Shown: positions 1-8,655 of the stretch, one piece after another
Layout of the letters: every line of letters starts with the position of its first letter
How positions within the stretch are numbered: the stretch's first letter is position 1
Assembly: GCA_016937855.1 (NCBI GenBank)
Contig: JAFGVU010000184.1
Coordinates: 62,001-126,000 of the forward strand
From: Bacteroidales bacterium
Lineage (GTDB): Bacteria; Bacteroidota; Bacteroidia; Bacteroidales; ML635J-15
Reading direction: 5' to 3'
DNA: 64,000 nt
Program-made: the position numbers and the translations under genes
Notes under the pieces: generated by a model
The model's input: only the letters and a program-made list of their open reading frames with translations
Databases searched by the model: none
Told to the model about the DNA's origin: nothing

Positions 1-1661
1 ACTAATCCGGGCAGGTAATAAACACAAGCAACTCTATCGCGGTAAAGCTCTGATGCAAAGTTAACAGCAAAGCCTCTTAAAGCTCTTTTTGCAGCAACGT
101 ACGAAGCCGATCCCGGAAATTGTGCATCTTCACCAATAGAACCTGTAATTAAAATAGATTCTGAAATATGTGGTTTAAGTGCTTGACATAAGTTTTTGAT
201 AGATAAGTAGTTCGCGTTTGCTACTTTTATAAATTCTTCATTTGAAACTAAACTTGCTTTTCCTAATCCGCCAGTAATTGCATGAGTATTTATTAAGTAG
301 TTTATAGAATTGTAGTTGTTTTTGATTTTTTTTGCGAATTCGTCTATTGAACTTTTGTTTGATAAATCAGCTTTCCATAGAGAAACACTAACTGAATAGG
401 TGCTTTCAATTTGTGATTTTAATTCTTGAGCCTTTATGTCGTTGGAATTATAATGTAAAATTAGGTTGGCGCCTTCACTTGCAGCAGCCATGGCAATTTT
501 ACTTCCAATTCCTCCTGATGCTCCAGTAATTAGAATAGATTTCTCTTTAAGCTCGGGGTCTTTTTTATATTTGTGCTTGTTCTCTGGCAATATATATGTA
601 AAGCCTCCAAATTCGCCGCCTAAGCCAGCCACAGTAGTAAGAATCTTTTGATCAGGCATGGATTTTTTTGAATCAATTAACAAGGAAAGAGAAGCAGGAA
701 CGGATGCGCCTGAAAGATTTCCGTAGTTATATTGAATATCTTGTAACATTTTGTTGAATTCAATTCCAAGTTTTTGTTGAACTTCCCCAACAATTGCATT
801 GCCAGTTTGATGTGGGATAAACCAATCAATATCCTCTGTTTTCCATCCTGATTTTTCAAGTAATGTATTTGCAGAATATATCATATTTGGAACAGCTCTG
901 GATTTAACTCTTCGAGCATCCATGTATAAGTTTCCTTTTTTATTTGCACCCAAAAAATCCAGCATTCGAGTATCCTCTGCATTAAAGATTGAAATTACTC
1001 CATATTTTTTTGAAGTTTCAATGCGACTGAGTATTACTGCTGCTGCGGAATCTCCAAATGTTGAGAAAGGAACAAAATCTCTTTCGTTTGTAAGTAATCT
1101 GGACATTACTTCTGCGTGCCCAATTACAACATGCTTAGCTAATGGATTGCTCTTTAAAAATGCTATTGCATTTTGTAAATTAATGTTAAATCCTACACAG
1201 GCTGAGGTTAATGAGTATGTTGGATTTGTATTTGATTGGTCGGTAAAATATGCTTTTGCAAATTCGGCAATACCTGGAGCGTACTGATGTGGGGTTGCGG
1301 TTCCTACAAACCAAGCATCTATTTGATTTCCGGATAATCCTGAATCATCAAGAGCTTTTTGAATTGCTTTTACAACGAGATCCAGAGAGTTTTCGGCATT
1401 TTTATATGATGGGACAGCAGGAGGGAAGGGAACTACATTATATCTTGTTTCAAAACCCATTTTCCCTTTTACCATATAATCAAACGGATTTAATTTAGGA
1501 TTCGTTTTTACAGCCTCCTGATAATTCTCTGATTTTAAAATTCGATCTTCATTAAAACCTTGCAATAAGCCTGATTTTATATGCTTCTTTATTTCTTTAT
1601 TTGTAAGCTTATGCTTGCCTGCGACAAATCCCAATCCTGTAAAAATAAAACTATCAATCAT
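1..1661 (-). CDS. beta-ketoacyl-ACP synthase III fused to short-chain dehydrogenase (3' end off window)
   Basis: At least 553 residues in one uninterrupted frame; the C-terminus runs past base 1. Residues 1 to about 365 are a KAS III/FabH-like thiolase fold with the catalytic triad visible: Cys155 in TSACVGF, His284 in PHQTGNA and Asn315 in NYGNLSGASVP. After a short Lys-rich linker comes a classical SDR domain: TGASGGIG near residue 382 for NAD(P) binding and YVAAK with Tyr521 as the catalytic Tyr-x3-Lys. The family knowledge is condensation of an acyl starter with malonyl-ACP, then reduction of a beta-keto group; doing both in one chain is inferred. Starts at ATG 1661, overlapping the stop of the enoyl-CoA hydratase gene by ATGA, so the two are probably translationally coupled. 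KAS III proteins are normally separate, about 330 residues. A specialised lipid or polyketide product is likely but unknown. Confidence 0.85.
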   Translation of the reverse strand, partial: MIDSFIFTGLGFVAGKHKLTNKEIKKHIKSGLLQGFNEDRILKSENYQEAVKTNPKLNPFDYMVKGKMGFETRYNVVPFPPAVPSYKNAENSLDLVVKAIQKALDDSGLSGNQIDAWFVGTATPHQYAPGIAEFAKAYFTDQSNTNPTYSLTSACVGFNINLQNAIAFLKSNPLAKHVVIGHAEVMSRLLTNERDFVPFSTFGDSAAAVILSRIETSKKYGVISIFNAEDTRMLDFLGANKKGNLYMDARRVKSRAVPNMIYSANTLLEKSGWKTEDIDWFIPHQTGNAIVGEVQQKLGIEFNKMLQDIQYNYGNLSGASVPASLSLLIDSKKSMPDQKILTTVAGLGGEFGGFTYILPENKHKYKKDPELKEKSILITGASGGIGSKIAMAAASEGANLILHYNSNDIKAQELKSQIESTYSVSVSLWKADLSNKSSIDEFAKKIKNNYNSINYLINTHAITGGLGKASLVSNEEFIKVANANYLSIKNLCQALKPHISESILITGSIGEDAQFPGSASYVAAKRALRGFAVNFASELYRDRVACVYYLPGL

Positions 1662-2425
1662 TTTTTATTGATTTTGTTTTTGAAAAATTCATCAATTTTT
1701 GTGCGTCCGGCTTTTTGTAATACCGATGTAAATTCTTGCGACTCAAGAGTAAGACCTTCGTTAAGATCATTATATAAGTTAGTGTAAAGTATTTTCTTAA
1801 TGGCAGAAAGAGATTCGGAGGATCTTTTACAAAGTTCAGTCGCAAATCTGAGTGTTTCCTTATAAATTTCTTCTTTAGAAATAACTTTTTGTACTATTCC
1901 TTTTGATAATGCATCATGAATAGGTATTTGATCGCCTGTAAACAAGTAGAATGCAGCATCAGAATGGCTTATAAATTTAGAAAATAAACTTATTCCGCCA
2001 GCACCTGGAATCAACCCTAAATCTGATTCAGGCAATCTTAGTATAGTCTCGGGTGTACAAAACCTTATGTCGCAATGAAGTGCTAATTCAAAACCACCTC
2101 CGTAAACAATTCCATCAAGTGCTGCAATAACTGGTATCGAAAGGTTGTGAAGTAATCCAAACGACCTCTGTACACGGGTACACATAAGAAAAGACTTCTC
2201 GTAATCTGCTGCTCCAATCTCTTTTAAATCTCCACCAGCCGAGAAAACTTTTTCATTTCCTTTGATAATTAAAACCCTGGCTTGATTATCATTTTGTATA
2301 GTGCTTATGGCATCATCAAATTCATCGAAAAATAATTGACTTAATGAATTGAGTTTCTTTTCGTTTATCAAACTTAGTGTGAAAATACTTTTATTCGACT
2401 CTAAGCTTATTGTAGTGTAATTCAT
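1658..2425 (-). CDS. enoyl-CoA hydratase/isomerase (crotonase family)
   Basis: 255 residues, the usual length for the crotonase fold. The oxyanion-hole segments are SAGGDLKE (residues 62-69) and GIVYGGGFELAL. Both glutamates used by enoyl-CoA hydratases are present, Glu113 in GGGFELALHCD and Glu133 in LPESDLGLIPGAGG, so water addition across a 2-enoyl thioester is plausible. It is the first gene of the unit: its stop overlaps the start of the KAS III-SDR fusion by four bases. That suggests it acts on the same acyl intermediate as the synthase and reductase. Substrate, and whether it uses CoA or ACP thioesters, cannot be told from sequence. An isomerase or decarboxylase activity within the family is possible. 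Confidence 0.88.
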   Translation of the reverse strand: MNYTTISLESNKSIFTLSLINEKKLNSLSQLFFDEFDDAISTIQNDNQARVLIIKGNEKVFSAGGDLKEIGAADYEKSFLMCTRVQRSFGLLHNLSIPVIAALDGIVYGGGFELALHCDIRFCTPETILRLPESDLGLIPGAGGISLFSKFISHSDAAFYLFTGDQIPIHDALSKGIVQKVISKEEIYKETLRFATELCKRSSESLSAIKKILYTNLYNDLNEGLTLESQEFTSVLQKAGRTKIDEFFKNKINKK

Positions 2426-2588
2426 TGTTTATTTTTTTTGTAAAAATAGTAATTTGTTTTTAAAGCAAAACGAAAAATGCGGGTTTAATGCAGATTGAAG
2501 CTAAATACTTGTCAATATCAGTAACTATATGCGTAAAATTTGTTTATTTTGTGAAACATTAAAATGCTAATTTAAAAACTTAATAATA

Positions 2589-3839
2589 ATGAAAACTCTT
2601 ATTAAAAACATTAAAGAACTGATTGCAATTGATGACGAAGCCAGATTACTTGTTAAAGGCAAGGATATGGCAGTTTTAAATACACTTAAAAATGCATGGC
2701 TATTAATTGATGGACAAATAATTGAGAATTTTGGTTCCATGTCTGATTTTAATGATGAAAAACTTGGTAATTGTGAAGAATATAAAGAAATTGATGCAGA
2801 AGGAAAAATAGTCATGCCATCCTTTTGTGATTCGCACACACATTTGGTATATGCCGGTAGTCGCGAAATTGAATACAGCGATAAAATAAAAGGTTTGAGT
2901 TATGAAGAAATTGCGAAAAGGGGTGGGGGAATCCTTAACTCAGCAAAATTGTTGGCAAAAACTACTGAAGATGAGCTTTACGAACAGTCTTTATCACGCG
3001 TACACGAAATTATTTCACAAGGCACAGGAGCTGTTGAAATTAAAAGCGGTTATGGGTTATCACTCGAAAGTGAAATGAAAATGCTGAGAGTAATCAAAAG
3101 GTTAAAAGAAACAACTCCATTAATAATCAAATCGACATTTTTAGGTGCTCATGCTGTGCCTGCTGAGTTTAAGTCAAATCAGGACGAATATGTGGATATA
3201 GTAATTAATGAAATGTTACCACAAGTTGCTGCCGAAGGCTTAGCCGATTATATTGATGTTTTTTGTGACCAAGGATTTTTTACGGTTGAGCAAACAGACA
3301 GAATACTAATGGCTGGAATAAAACATGGATTGCGACCAAAAATTCATGCAAATGAACTGGCAAATAGTGGTGGAATTCAAGTTGGGGTTAAATATAATGC
3401 CCTTTCTGTTGATCATATTGAATATACAGGTGAAGATGAAATTCAAGCTCTCCTAAACAGTGAGACAATGCCAACTATATTGCCGGGTGCTGCCTTTTTT
3501 CTGAATATGCCTTATGCACCTGCAAGAGATATGATAAATGCAGGATTGCCAGTAGCAATAGCCTCTGACTATAATCCAGGTTCGTCGCCAAGTGGAAATA
3601 TGAAACTTATGATGTCGTTTGCTTGCGTAAATTATAGAATGTTGCCCGAAGAAGCAATCTATGCTACTACAATAAATACAGCTTATGCAATGGGCATAAG
3701 TGATATAACAGGGAGTATTTCAATTGGTAAACTTGCGAACCTGATTATAACAAACGATATCTCAACATATCAGTTTTTACCTTATGCATACGGTTCTGAC
3801 CTAATTAATACAGTGATATTAAAAGGAGAAGTGCTATAA
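2589..3839 (+). CDS. hutI: imidazolonepropionase
   Basis: 416 residues, full length for HutI, which hydrolyses 4-imidazolone-5-propionate to N-formimino-glutamate in histidine degradation. Amidohydrolase metal ligands are visible: His83 and His85 in DSHTHLVYAG, a histidine in GAHAVPAEF, one in IHANEL and an aspartate in ASDYNPGSSPSGNM. The segments GGGILNSA and SVDHIEY are typical of the family. It starts at ATG 2589 and is divergent from the enoyl-CoA hydratase gene. No other hut gene (hutH, hutU, ftcD) is next to it, so it stands alone here. Confidence 0.95.
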   Translation: MKTLIKNIKELIAIDDEARLLVKGKDMAVLNTLKNAWLLIDGQIIENFGSMSDFNDEKLGNCEEYKEIDAEGKIVMPSFCDSHTHLVYAGSREIEYSDKIKGLSYEEIAKRGGGILNSAKLLAKTTEDELYEQSLSRVHEIISQGTGAVEIKSGYGLSLESEMKMLRVIKRLKETTPLIIKSTFLGAHAVPAEFKSNQDEYVDIVINEMLPQVAAEGLADYIDVFCDQGFFTVEQTDRILMAGIKHGLRPKIHANELANSGGIQVGVKYNALSVDHIEYTGEDEIQALLNSETMPTILPGAAFFLNMPYAPARDMINAGLPVAIASDYNPGSSPSGNMKLMMSFACVNYRMLPEEAIYATTINTAYAMGISDITGSISIGKLANLIITNDISTYQFLPYAYGSDLINTVILKGEVL

Positions 3840-4000
3840 TAACTCTTTTTTCTTAATATTTACCGATAAAAATTGGTAGTTCGCAGATTTTTGTGTGATT
3901 TTTTATTTATTTTTGAATAAATTTGTATTTCGGTGTAACATTTAGTACATCAGAATCGTTCTGTAACAGAAAAAAAGGAAGAAACTTTAAAATTTAAAGA

Positions 4001-4174
4001 ATGGAAAATAAGGAAATTATTCTTAAAGCATTAAAAGACAACAAGGAGTTGAAGGCATCAGAAATTGCACAAATTACCGGATTAGATAAAAAAATTGTAG
4101 ATAAAGAAATAGCAAATCTTAAGAAGGAGGAAGCTATTATATCCCCAAAAAGATGTTACTGGTCAGCTAAATAG
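4001..4174 (+). CDS. small winged-helix DNA-binding protein (57 aa)
   Basis: A 57-residue frame starting MENKEIILKALKD and ending RCYWSAK, with a purine-rich AAAGGAAGAAA about 15 bases before the ATG. The order helix, ELKASEIAQITGLDKKIVDKEIANLKKEEAI, then a short hairpin is a compact winged helix-turn-helix: wing residues IISPKRCYW follow the recognition helix. This resembles the N-terminal domain of ArsR/MarR-type regulators, but no effector domain is present. It lies between hutI and a lipoprotein gene, 32 bases before the latter. Function as a small transcription factor is inferred from the fold only. Confidence 0.72.
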   Translation: MENKEIILKALKDNKELKASEIAQITGLDKKIVDKEIANLKKEEAIISPKRCYWSAK

Positions 4175-4206
4175 CTGTTAATTAAAACATTAAGTTGTAT
4201 TATTTG

Positions 4207-5034
4207 ATGAGAAAGTTTATAATAATATTGTTTGTATTTGGAGTTTTATTTAGCTTTTTTTCTTGCTCGAATAAAATTGATTCGACTGAAAAACTCGTAG
4301 ATGCAATCTCTGAAAGATATAACGGAAAATGGTTTAAGCAAATTCGCTTCATGCAAACAACAAACTTCTACGATGCTGATACTATCTATAAATCTGAGAG
4401 ATGGGCAGAAGAGTATGTTTATCCTGGCCAATTGATTATTAAAGTGAATGGTGAAACTGACTCGAAAAGTGGATATTTATACAGAAACGATTCGGTGTAT
4501 TACCTAAGAAATAACGAAATTATGTATGCTCATCAGATTACACATGATTTAGTTATTTTGAGCATGGATATTTATAATATGGAGCCCGATGATGCTATGT
4601 TAAGGTTTTCGCAATTGGATTATGATCTTAGTAAATTTGATACCAGAACATATAACGGTCGAAAGGTTTATGTTGTTGGAGCTGAGAAGAGCGATACATT
4701 GTCAAATCAAGTGTGGTTTGATGCAGAGCATTTGTATTTTGTAAAAATGATTAAGAATTCCGAAGAAGGCTATCATGAAGTTGTTTTTAATGATTATATA
4801 AATGTTAACGGGTCGGCTTGGATAGAACAAGAGATAATTTTTAAACTTAACGGTAAAGTTTATATGATTGAGAAATATTTTGACATAAGTATTCCGGATG
4901 AGAAAAAAACTGAGATCAAGGTTTCTGATTTTAAGAATTTTAATATTCGGTTATTTAATCCTGTAGAACTATTGCCAGAAATTAATTATTTTAATAATTT
5001 ACGTTTTTTTATAATGTTTAATATAATCGGTTGA
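4207..5034 (+). CDS. lipoprotein of unknown function (DUF-type, LolA-like beta-rich)
   Basis: 275 residues. I place the start at ATG 4207 rather than the in-frame TTG 4195, because it gives an ideal lipoprotein signal: MRKF, a hydrophobic stretch, then the lipobox-like FSFFSC with Cys20. The mature part alternates short beta-strands (GYLYRNDSVYYLR, VWFDAEHLYFVKM, EVVFNDYINVNGSAWIEQEIIFKLNGK), the pattern of outer-membrane lipoprotein-sorting or acyl-carrier beta-sheet folds such as LolA/LolB. No catalytic motif is visible. It probably sits in the periplasm or outer membrane. The fold assignment is inference from strand pattern only. Confidence 0.7.
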   Translation: MRKFIIILFVFGVLFSFFSCSNKIDSTEKLVDAISERYNGKWFKQIRFMQTTNFYDADTIYKSERWAEEYVYPGQLIIKVNGETDSKSGYLYRNDSVYYLRNNEIMYAHQITHDLVILSMDIYNMEPDDAMLRFSQLDYDLSKFDTRTYNGRKVYVVGAEKSDTLSNQVWFDAEHLYFVKMIKNSEEGYHEVVFNDYINVNGSAWIEQEIIFKLNGKVYMIEKYFDISIPDEKKTEIKVSDFKNFNIRLFNPVELLPEINYFNNLRFFIMFNIIG

Positions 5035-5197
5035 CAATCAATATTATAGACGATTTTTTATTTGTATGCTTATGTCTTATAATTTATATTATGTTAAATA
5101 GAATGTTTGCAAAACTTTAATAGCTCGTTTTTTTTGCTTTTTATTTATTGAATTTAGATGACCCCTCTTTGAGGATATTACGGTACATTTGAATTTA

Positions 5198-6379
5198 TTA
5201 GGGTTTCTCCTTTTTTGCATTTTGCAGCATTTCGCTGTAGATATTTAGATGGTTAAGATTTGTAATGAGAATGTCTTTGTAAAAGAATTTTAGAATTACA
5301 TCATACTTAGAACCTTTTGTAGCCATGATTTTTGCACTTTCAATCGACATTCCAACACCAGATCCACTACCTTTACCTTCGACTGTTATTACACCTTTAT
5401 CAAGCGTCATGCTAAAATATGAGGATTTCCAACCCCAATCTGTTTTGATTGTATTAAGACTCAAAGATTCATTCCCAATTATGAATTCATTTAATCTTTC
5501 ATCTTTTTGAACAATTAAAAGTTGTTTATGTAGCTTTTGTGCAGCAGATTTAATTCCTTTTTTAATAAGGTAAGCCTGCCACTCTGCTGCAGGTATTAGA
5601 GTTTTCCATTTGTAATTTGAGCCCTGAACAGCAAACGAATCTTTTATGGCGACTAAATGAGATTCTGAGTTACCATAAACATATTCTGATGGAGCCGTAT
5701 ATCCCCCACTGTTGGTATGAAAAACAGGATTGACGAGGTTTTTGTACTTGTCAACCATAACCAGATTCGTTGTTTTTTTTGCAGCATTTATAATTACTCT
5801 GTTTGTTGATTTATTTTTATATAATTGACAATGTGAGCCATCACATAAGTCAAAACCTTCACTTGAGTGTTTTCCATAGTTTATTAAAGCAAATGTTCTA
5901 TACATTACAGCTTGAGCTTTAAAAAACTCCTCCGATGCCATTCCTGTACCTAATCCTTCAATAGTTGCTGCGACATACGAATCAATATCTACATAATTAA
6001 TTGGTAAAATGCTATAATCATGTTTTTTTATTTTAATCCAACCGTCGTATGACCTTGCTGGTTCGACAGACCCTGAATAATTAATAAAGAATGCAGCTTC
6101 ATTACCACTATTGATAATTCTGATATCTTTATCGCTTGCCCAAGCTTTGGTACGGTTTCTATAAACTAGATAATCAGATTCGCGTACAATACTTATATTA
6201 TTTCCGGCAAGTAAAGTGTCAACGAGTTGGTAATCGTTGTAAACAAGGTATGTTCCTTTTTGAACAGTTATAGTAACTCCCTGTGGTTTTCTTTCATAAA
6301 ATATGGCAACAGCAATTTCTTGAGAAATCATCGTAAATGATGTCCCAAACAAAACTAAAGTTGTTAATAATTTATTCAT
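5198..6379 (-). CDS. SpoIID/LytB domain protein
   Basis: 393 residues with an N-terminal signal peptide (MNKLLTTLVLFGTSFTMISQ). The SpoIID/LytB domain spans about residues 125-350: YVAATIEGLGTGMASEEFFKAQA followed by RTFALINYGKH, then DLCDGSHCQLY and NPVFHTNSGGYT, and a Gly-rich GKGSGSGVGMS near the end. SpoIID of Bacillus is a lytic transglycosylase acting on denuded peptidoglycan; relatives in non-sporulating Bacteroidota are presumed to act on the cell wall. The gene overlaps the end of lpxB by eight bases and belongs to the surE-lpxB unit. Sporulation is not implied. Confidence 0.88.
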   Translation of the reverse strand: MNKLLTTLVLFGTSFTMISQEIAVAIFYERKPQGVTITVQKGTYLVYNDYQLVDTLLAGNNISIVRESDYLVYRNRTKAWASDKDIRIINSGNEAAFFINYSGSVEPARSYDGWIKIKKHDYSILPINYVDIDSYVAATIEGLGTGMASEEFFKAQAVMYRTFALINYGKHSSEGFDLCDGSHCQLYKNKSTNRVIINAAKKTTNLVMVDKYKNLVNPVFHTNSGGYTAPSEYVYGNSESHLVAIKDSFAVQGSNYKWKTLIPAAEWQAYLIKKGIKSAAQKLHKQLLIVQKDERLNEFIIGNESLSLNTIKTDWGWKSSYFSMTLDKGVITVEGKGSGSGVGMSIESAKIMATKGSKYDVILKFFYKDILITNLNHLNIYSEMLQNAKKEKP

Positions 6380-7493
6380 TCATCTTTACTCTTTCTAGCA
6401 TACTCTCTGCTATTCTTTTATAAACGCCTGGTTGTTCTAATTGGTTATACAAAGATATATAATTTTCTTTTATTCTTTTATGTTTTTTCCCGTTTGGTAA
6501 GATAGTTATCAACTCTTCTTTTAAGACGGTTAAATTCAGATCTTTTTGTATTAATTCTGTAACTGCCGGTTTATCAAGAATTAGGTTAACTAGCGAGATA
6601 TATTTTACATTTGCCACAAGTCTTGCTATAGCTACAGAAACTGCGCCACCTTTATAGCAAACAACTTGGGGTAAATTAAAAAGTGCAGCCTCGAGAGTTG
6701 CGGTTCCTGATGTTATTAAACCCGCAGTGGAATGCGATAATATTTCGTATGTTTTTCCGGAAATTAGTTTTACCGGCTTATTTTTAATAAATTGTTGATA
6801 AAAATCTGCATCAATTGCAGGAGCACCTGTGATAATGAATTGATAATCTTGAAAACTCTCGGACAATTCAGTCATTATCGGTAGCATGTGTTTTATTTCT
6901 TGTTTTCTACTGCCGGCCATTAAAGCAATAATTGGCTTATCTGGGAGATTGTTCTTTTGGATAAATTCTGTAAAACTAGATTTCTCGAAGTTAGTAACAG
7001 CATCTACTAAAGGATGTCCAAAATAGTCAACCTCAATTCCGTGGGTTGCATAGAATTCTTTTTCAAAAGGCAAAATTGTGTACATCCTGTCGGTATAATC
7101 TCTGATTTTATAAACTCTTGAGGCTTTCCAAGCCCAAACATTTGGCGAAATGAAGTACAAAGATTTATAATTATTGTTTTTTACCCATTTCGCCATACGT
7201 AAGTTAAAACCCGGATAATCAACATAAATTACAACATCTGGATTAAAATCAGCAATCTGTTTTTTACAGATTTTGAAGTTCTTTTTAATTGTCCTTATGT
7301 TTTGTAGAACCTCTACAAATCCCATAAAGGCTAATTCTCTTATGTGTTTGAGTATTTTAACACCTTGATTCTTGAGCAAATCTCCACCCCATCCTGTAAA
7401 AACTGCATTTGGATCAAGTTTTTTGATTTCTTTTACAAGATTCGACCCATGCAGGTCGCCTGAAGCTTCGCCGGCAAGAATAAAGTATTTCAT
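6372..7493 (-). CDS. lpxB: lipid-A-disaccharide synthase
   Basis: 373 residues. LpxB (glycosyltransferase family 19) joins 2,3-diacylglucosamine-1-phosphate (lipid X) to UDP-2,3-diacylglucosamine in lipid A assembly at the inner membrane. Diagnostic segments are the N-terminal ILAGEASGDLHG, FISPNVWAWKASR, FEKEFYATHGIEVDYFGHPL, the donor-site MAGSRKQEI and TSGTATLEAAL. I choose ATG 7493 over GTG 7496: the ATG forms a TGATG junction with the stop of the upstream small membrane protein, implying coupled translation. Present as part of surE, membrane protein, lpxB, spoIID. Confidence 0.96.
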   Translation of the reverse strand: MKYFILAGEASGDLHGSNLVKEIKKLDPNAVFTGWGGDLLKNQGVKILKHIRELAFMGFVEVLQNIRTIKKNFKICKKQIADFNPDVVIYVDYPGFNLRMAKWVKNNNYKSLYFISPNVWAWKASRVYKIRDYTDRMYTILPFEKEFYATHGIEVDYFGHPLVDAVTNFEKSSFTEFIQKNNLPDKPIIALMAGSRKQEIKHMLPIMTELSESFQDYQFIITGAPAIDADFYQQFIKNKPVKLISGKTYEILSHSTAGLITSGTATLEAALFNLPQVVCYKGGAVSVAIARLVANVKYISLVNLILDKPAVTELIQKDLNLTVLKEELITILPNGKKHKRIKENYISLYNQLEQPGVYKRIAESMLERVKMNE

Positions 7494-7813
7494 CACATAA
7501 ATTTAATAACAAGAACTAAAATTGTATAGATTAAAATCGAAAGAACCACCCCTTTTATTGAGTACCAATAATCTAGTCTTTTAAATATAACATAAAGAAT
7601 TAGATTTGGTAATACACACAAACTAAAAACTGCAATAATTGCTCCTTGTTCATAAAGCATTTGAACAAAATCTGCTAGTGCAAGACTCTCTTCGGAGACA
7701 ATACTTGAATATCCGAAATAGATAAGAAAAGTAATAGCCGGTAATAATAAACCTGCAATAAAACCTACAGCCGGTTTATTATATTTTTTAATCATATTTG
7801 GTTTTGCTTCCAT
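7493..7813 (-). CDS. small inner-membrane protein
   Basis: 106 residues with three predicted membrane helices: about 15-36 (AVGFIAGLLLPAITFLIYF), 55-76 (IIAVFSLCVLPNLILYVIF) and 86-104 (GVVLSILIYTILVLVIKF). The N-terminus is short and basic. It lies one base downstream of surE and its stop overlaps the lpxB start, so it belongs to that unit. No functional motif is recognised. Because it is tucked into a lipid A gene cluster, a role at the inner membrane in envelope biogenesis is possible, but this is inference from context. Confidence 0.8.
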   Translation of the reverse strand: MEAKPNMIKKYNKPAVGFIAGLLLPAITFLIYFGYSSIVSEESLALADFVQMLYEQGAIIAVFSLCVLPNLILYVIFKRLDYWYSIKGVVLSILIYTILVLVIKFM

Positions 7814-7814
7814 A

Positions 7815-8588
7815 TTATAAATTCCAATTTTTAAGTGTTTCTATAGTTTTATACTCTGTAAAATCAATTTTTATGGGTACAATTGCTGCAAAATTATTTG
7901 CCAATGCCCATTCATCAGAATCTTCGTTTTCGGGTTCATCATTTAAAAAACTACCAGTTAGCCAATAATAATCTAAACCGTGAGGATCTATTCTTTTTTC
8001 AAAATCTTCGTTCCAAACTCCTTTGGTTTGTTTGCAAATTTTGAATCCTTTAAAATCTTTTAAATCTATTCGAGGGAAATTTACATTTAGCGAAACCTGA
8101 TGTGGTAAGCCCTCTCCCATTACTTTTAGAATAATTCTTTTGGCATGATTTAATGGGATACTAAAATCAGCTAATGGAGAATGGTCTAATACCGAAAAAC
8201 CGATAGATGGAATTCCGTATAAACTTGCTTCAATTGCAGCTCCCATTGTGCCTGAATAAATAACGCTTACTGCTGAGTTTGATCCATGATTAATTCCGGA
8301 CAGCATTATGTCAGGCTTTCTTGGCAGTAATTGATTTATTGCAAGTTTAACACAATCTACTGGTGTTCCTGGTACTGCGCAAATAGTTAAGCTCTCTGAT
8401 TGTTGTATAAACCTTACTCTAAGAGGCGTAGTTAGGCTTATTGAATGACTCATACCTGATTGTCCTTTTTCTGGGGCAACAACAAAAACATCGCCCAGTT
8501 TCTTTGCAATTTCAATTAGGCTGTGCAATCCTCGTGCATCAATCCCATCATCATTTGATACTAATATTAGTTTCTTTTTTTCGGCCAT
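7815..8588 (-). CDS. surE: 5'/3'-nucleotidase SurE
   Basis: 257 residues, standard SurE length. SurE is a metal-dependent phosphatase that removes phosphate from nucleoside monophosphates. The hallmark N-terminal motif VSNDDGIDARGL gives the Asp-Asp metal pair; PEKGQSGMSHSIS supplies the serine ligand region; the third site is LSGINHGSN, with asparagine as ligand. GTPVDC and YSGTMGAA complete the family signature. Cytoplasmic. First gene of the four-gene unit with lpxB and the SpoIID protein, an order that recurs in Bacteroidota. Confidence 0.96.
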   Translation of the reverse strand: MAEKKKLILVSNDDGIDARGLHSLIEIAKKLGDVFVVAPEKGQSGMSHSISLTTPLRVRFIQQSESLTICAVPGTPVDCVKLAINQLLPRKPDIMLSGINHGSNSAVSVIYSGTMGAAIEASLYGIPSIGFSVLDHSPLADFSIPLNHAKRIILKVMGEGLPHQVSLNVNFPRIDLKDFKGFKICKQTKGVWNEDFEKRIDPHGLDYYWLTGSFLNDEPENEDSDEWALANNFAAIVPIKIDFTEYKTIETLKNWNL

Positions 8589-8655
8589 TAGGTCTATAAT
8601 TTTCTACAAAAATACTACTAGAGTCAACAACTTGTTGTTTTATTTTTTTTATTTT

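Noticed and set aside
922-1498. Open frames on the plus strand opposite the KAS III domain
   Set aside because: The minus-strand frame carries intact catalytic motifs, so these are shadows.
5198-6379. Evidence for sporulation from the SpoIID-like gene
   Set aside because: SpoIID-like wall enzymes are common in non-sporulating Bacteroidota, and no other sporulation gene is near.
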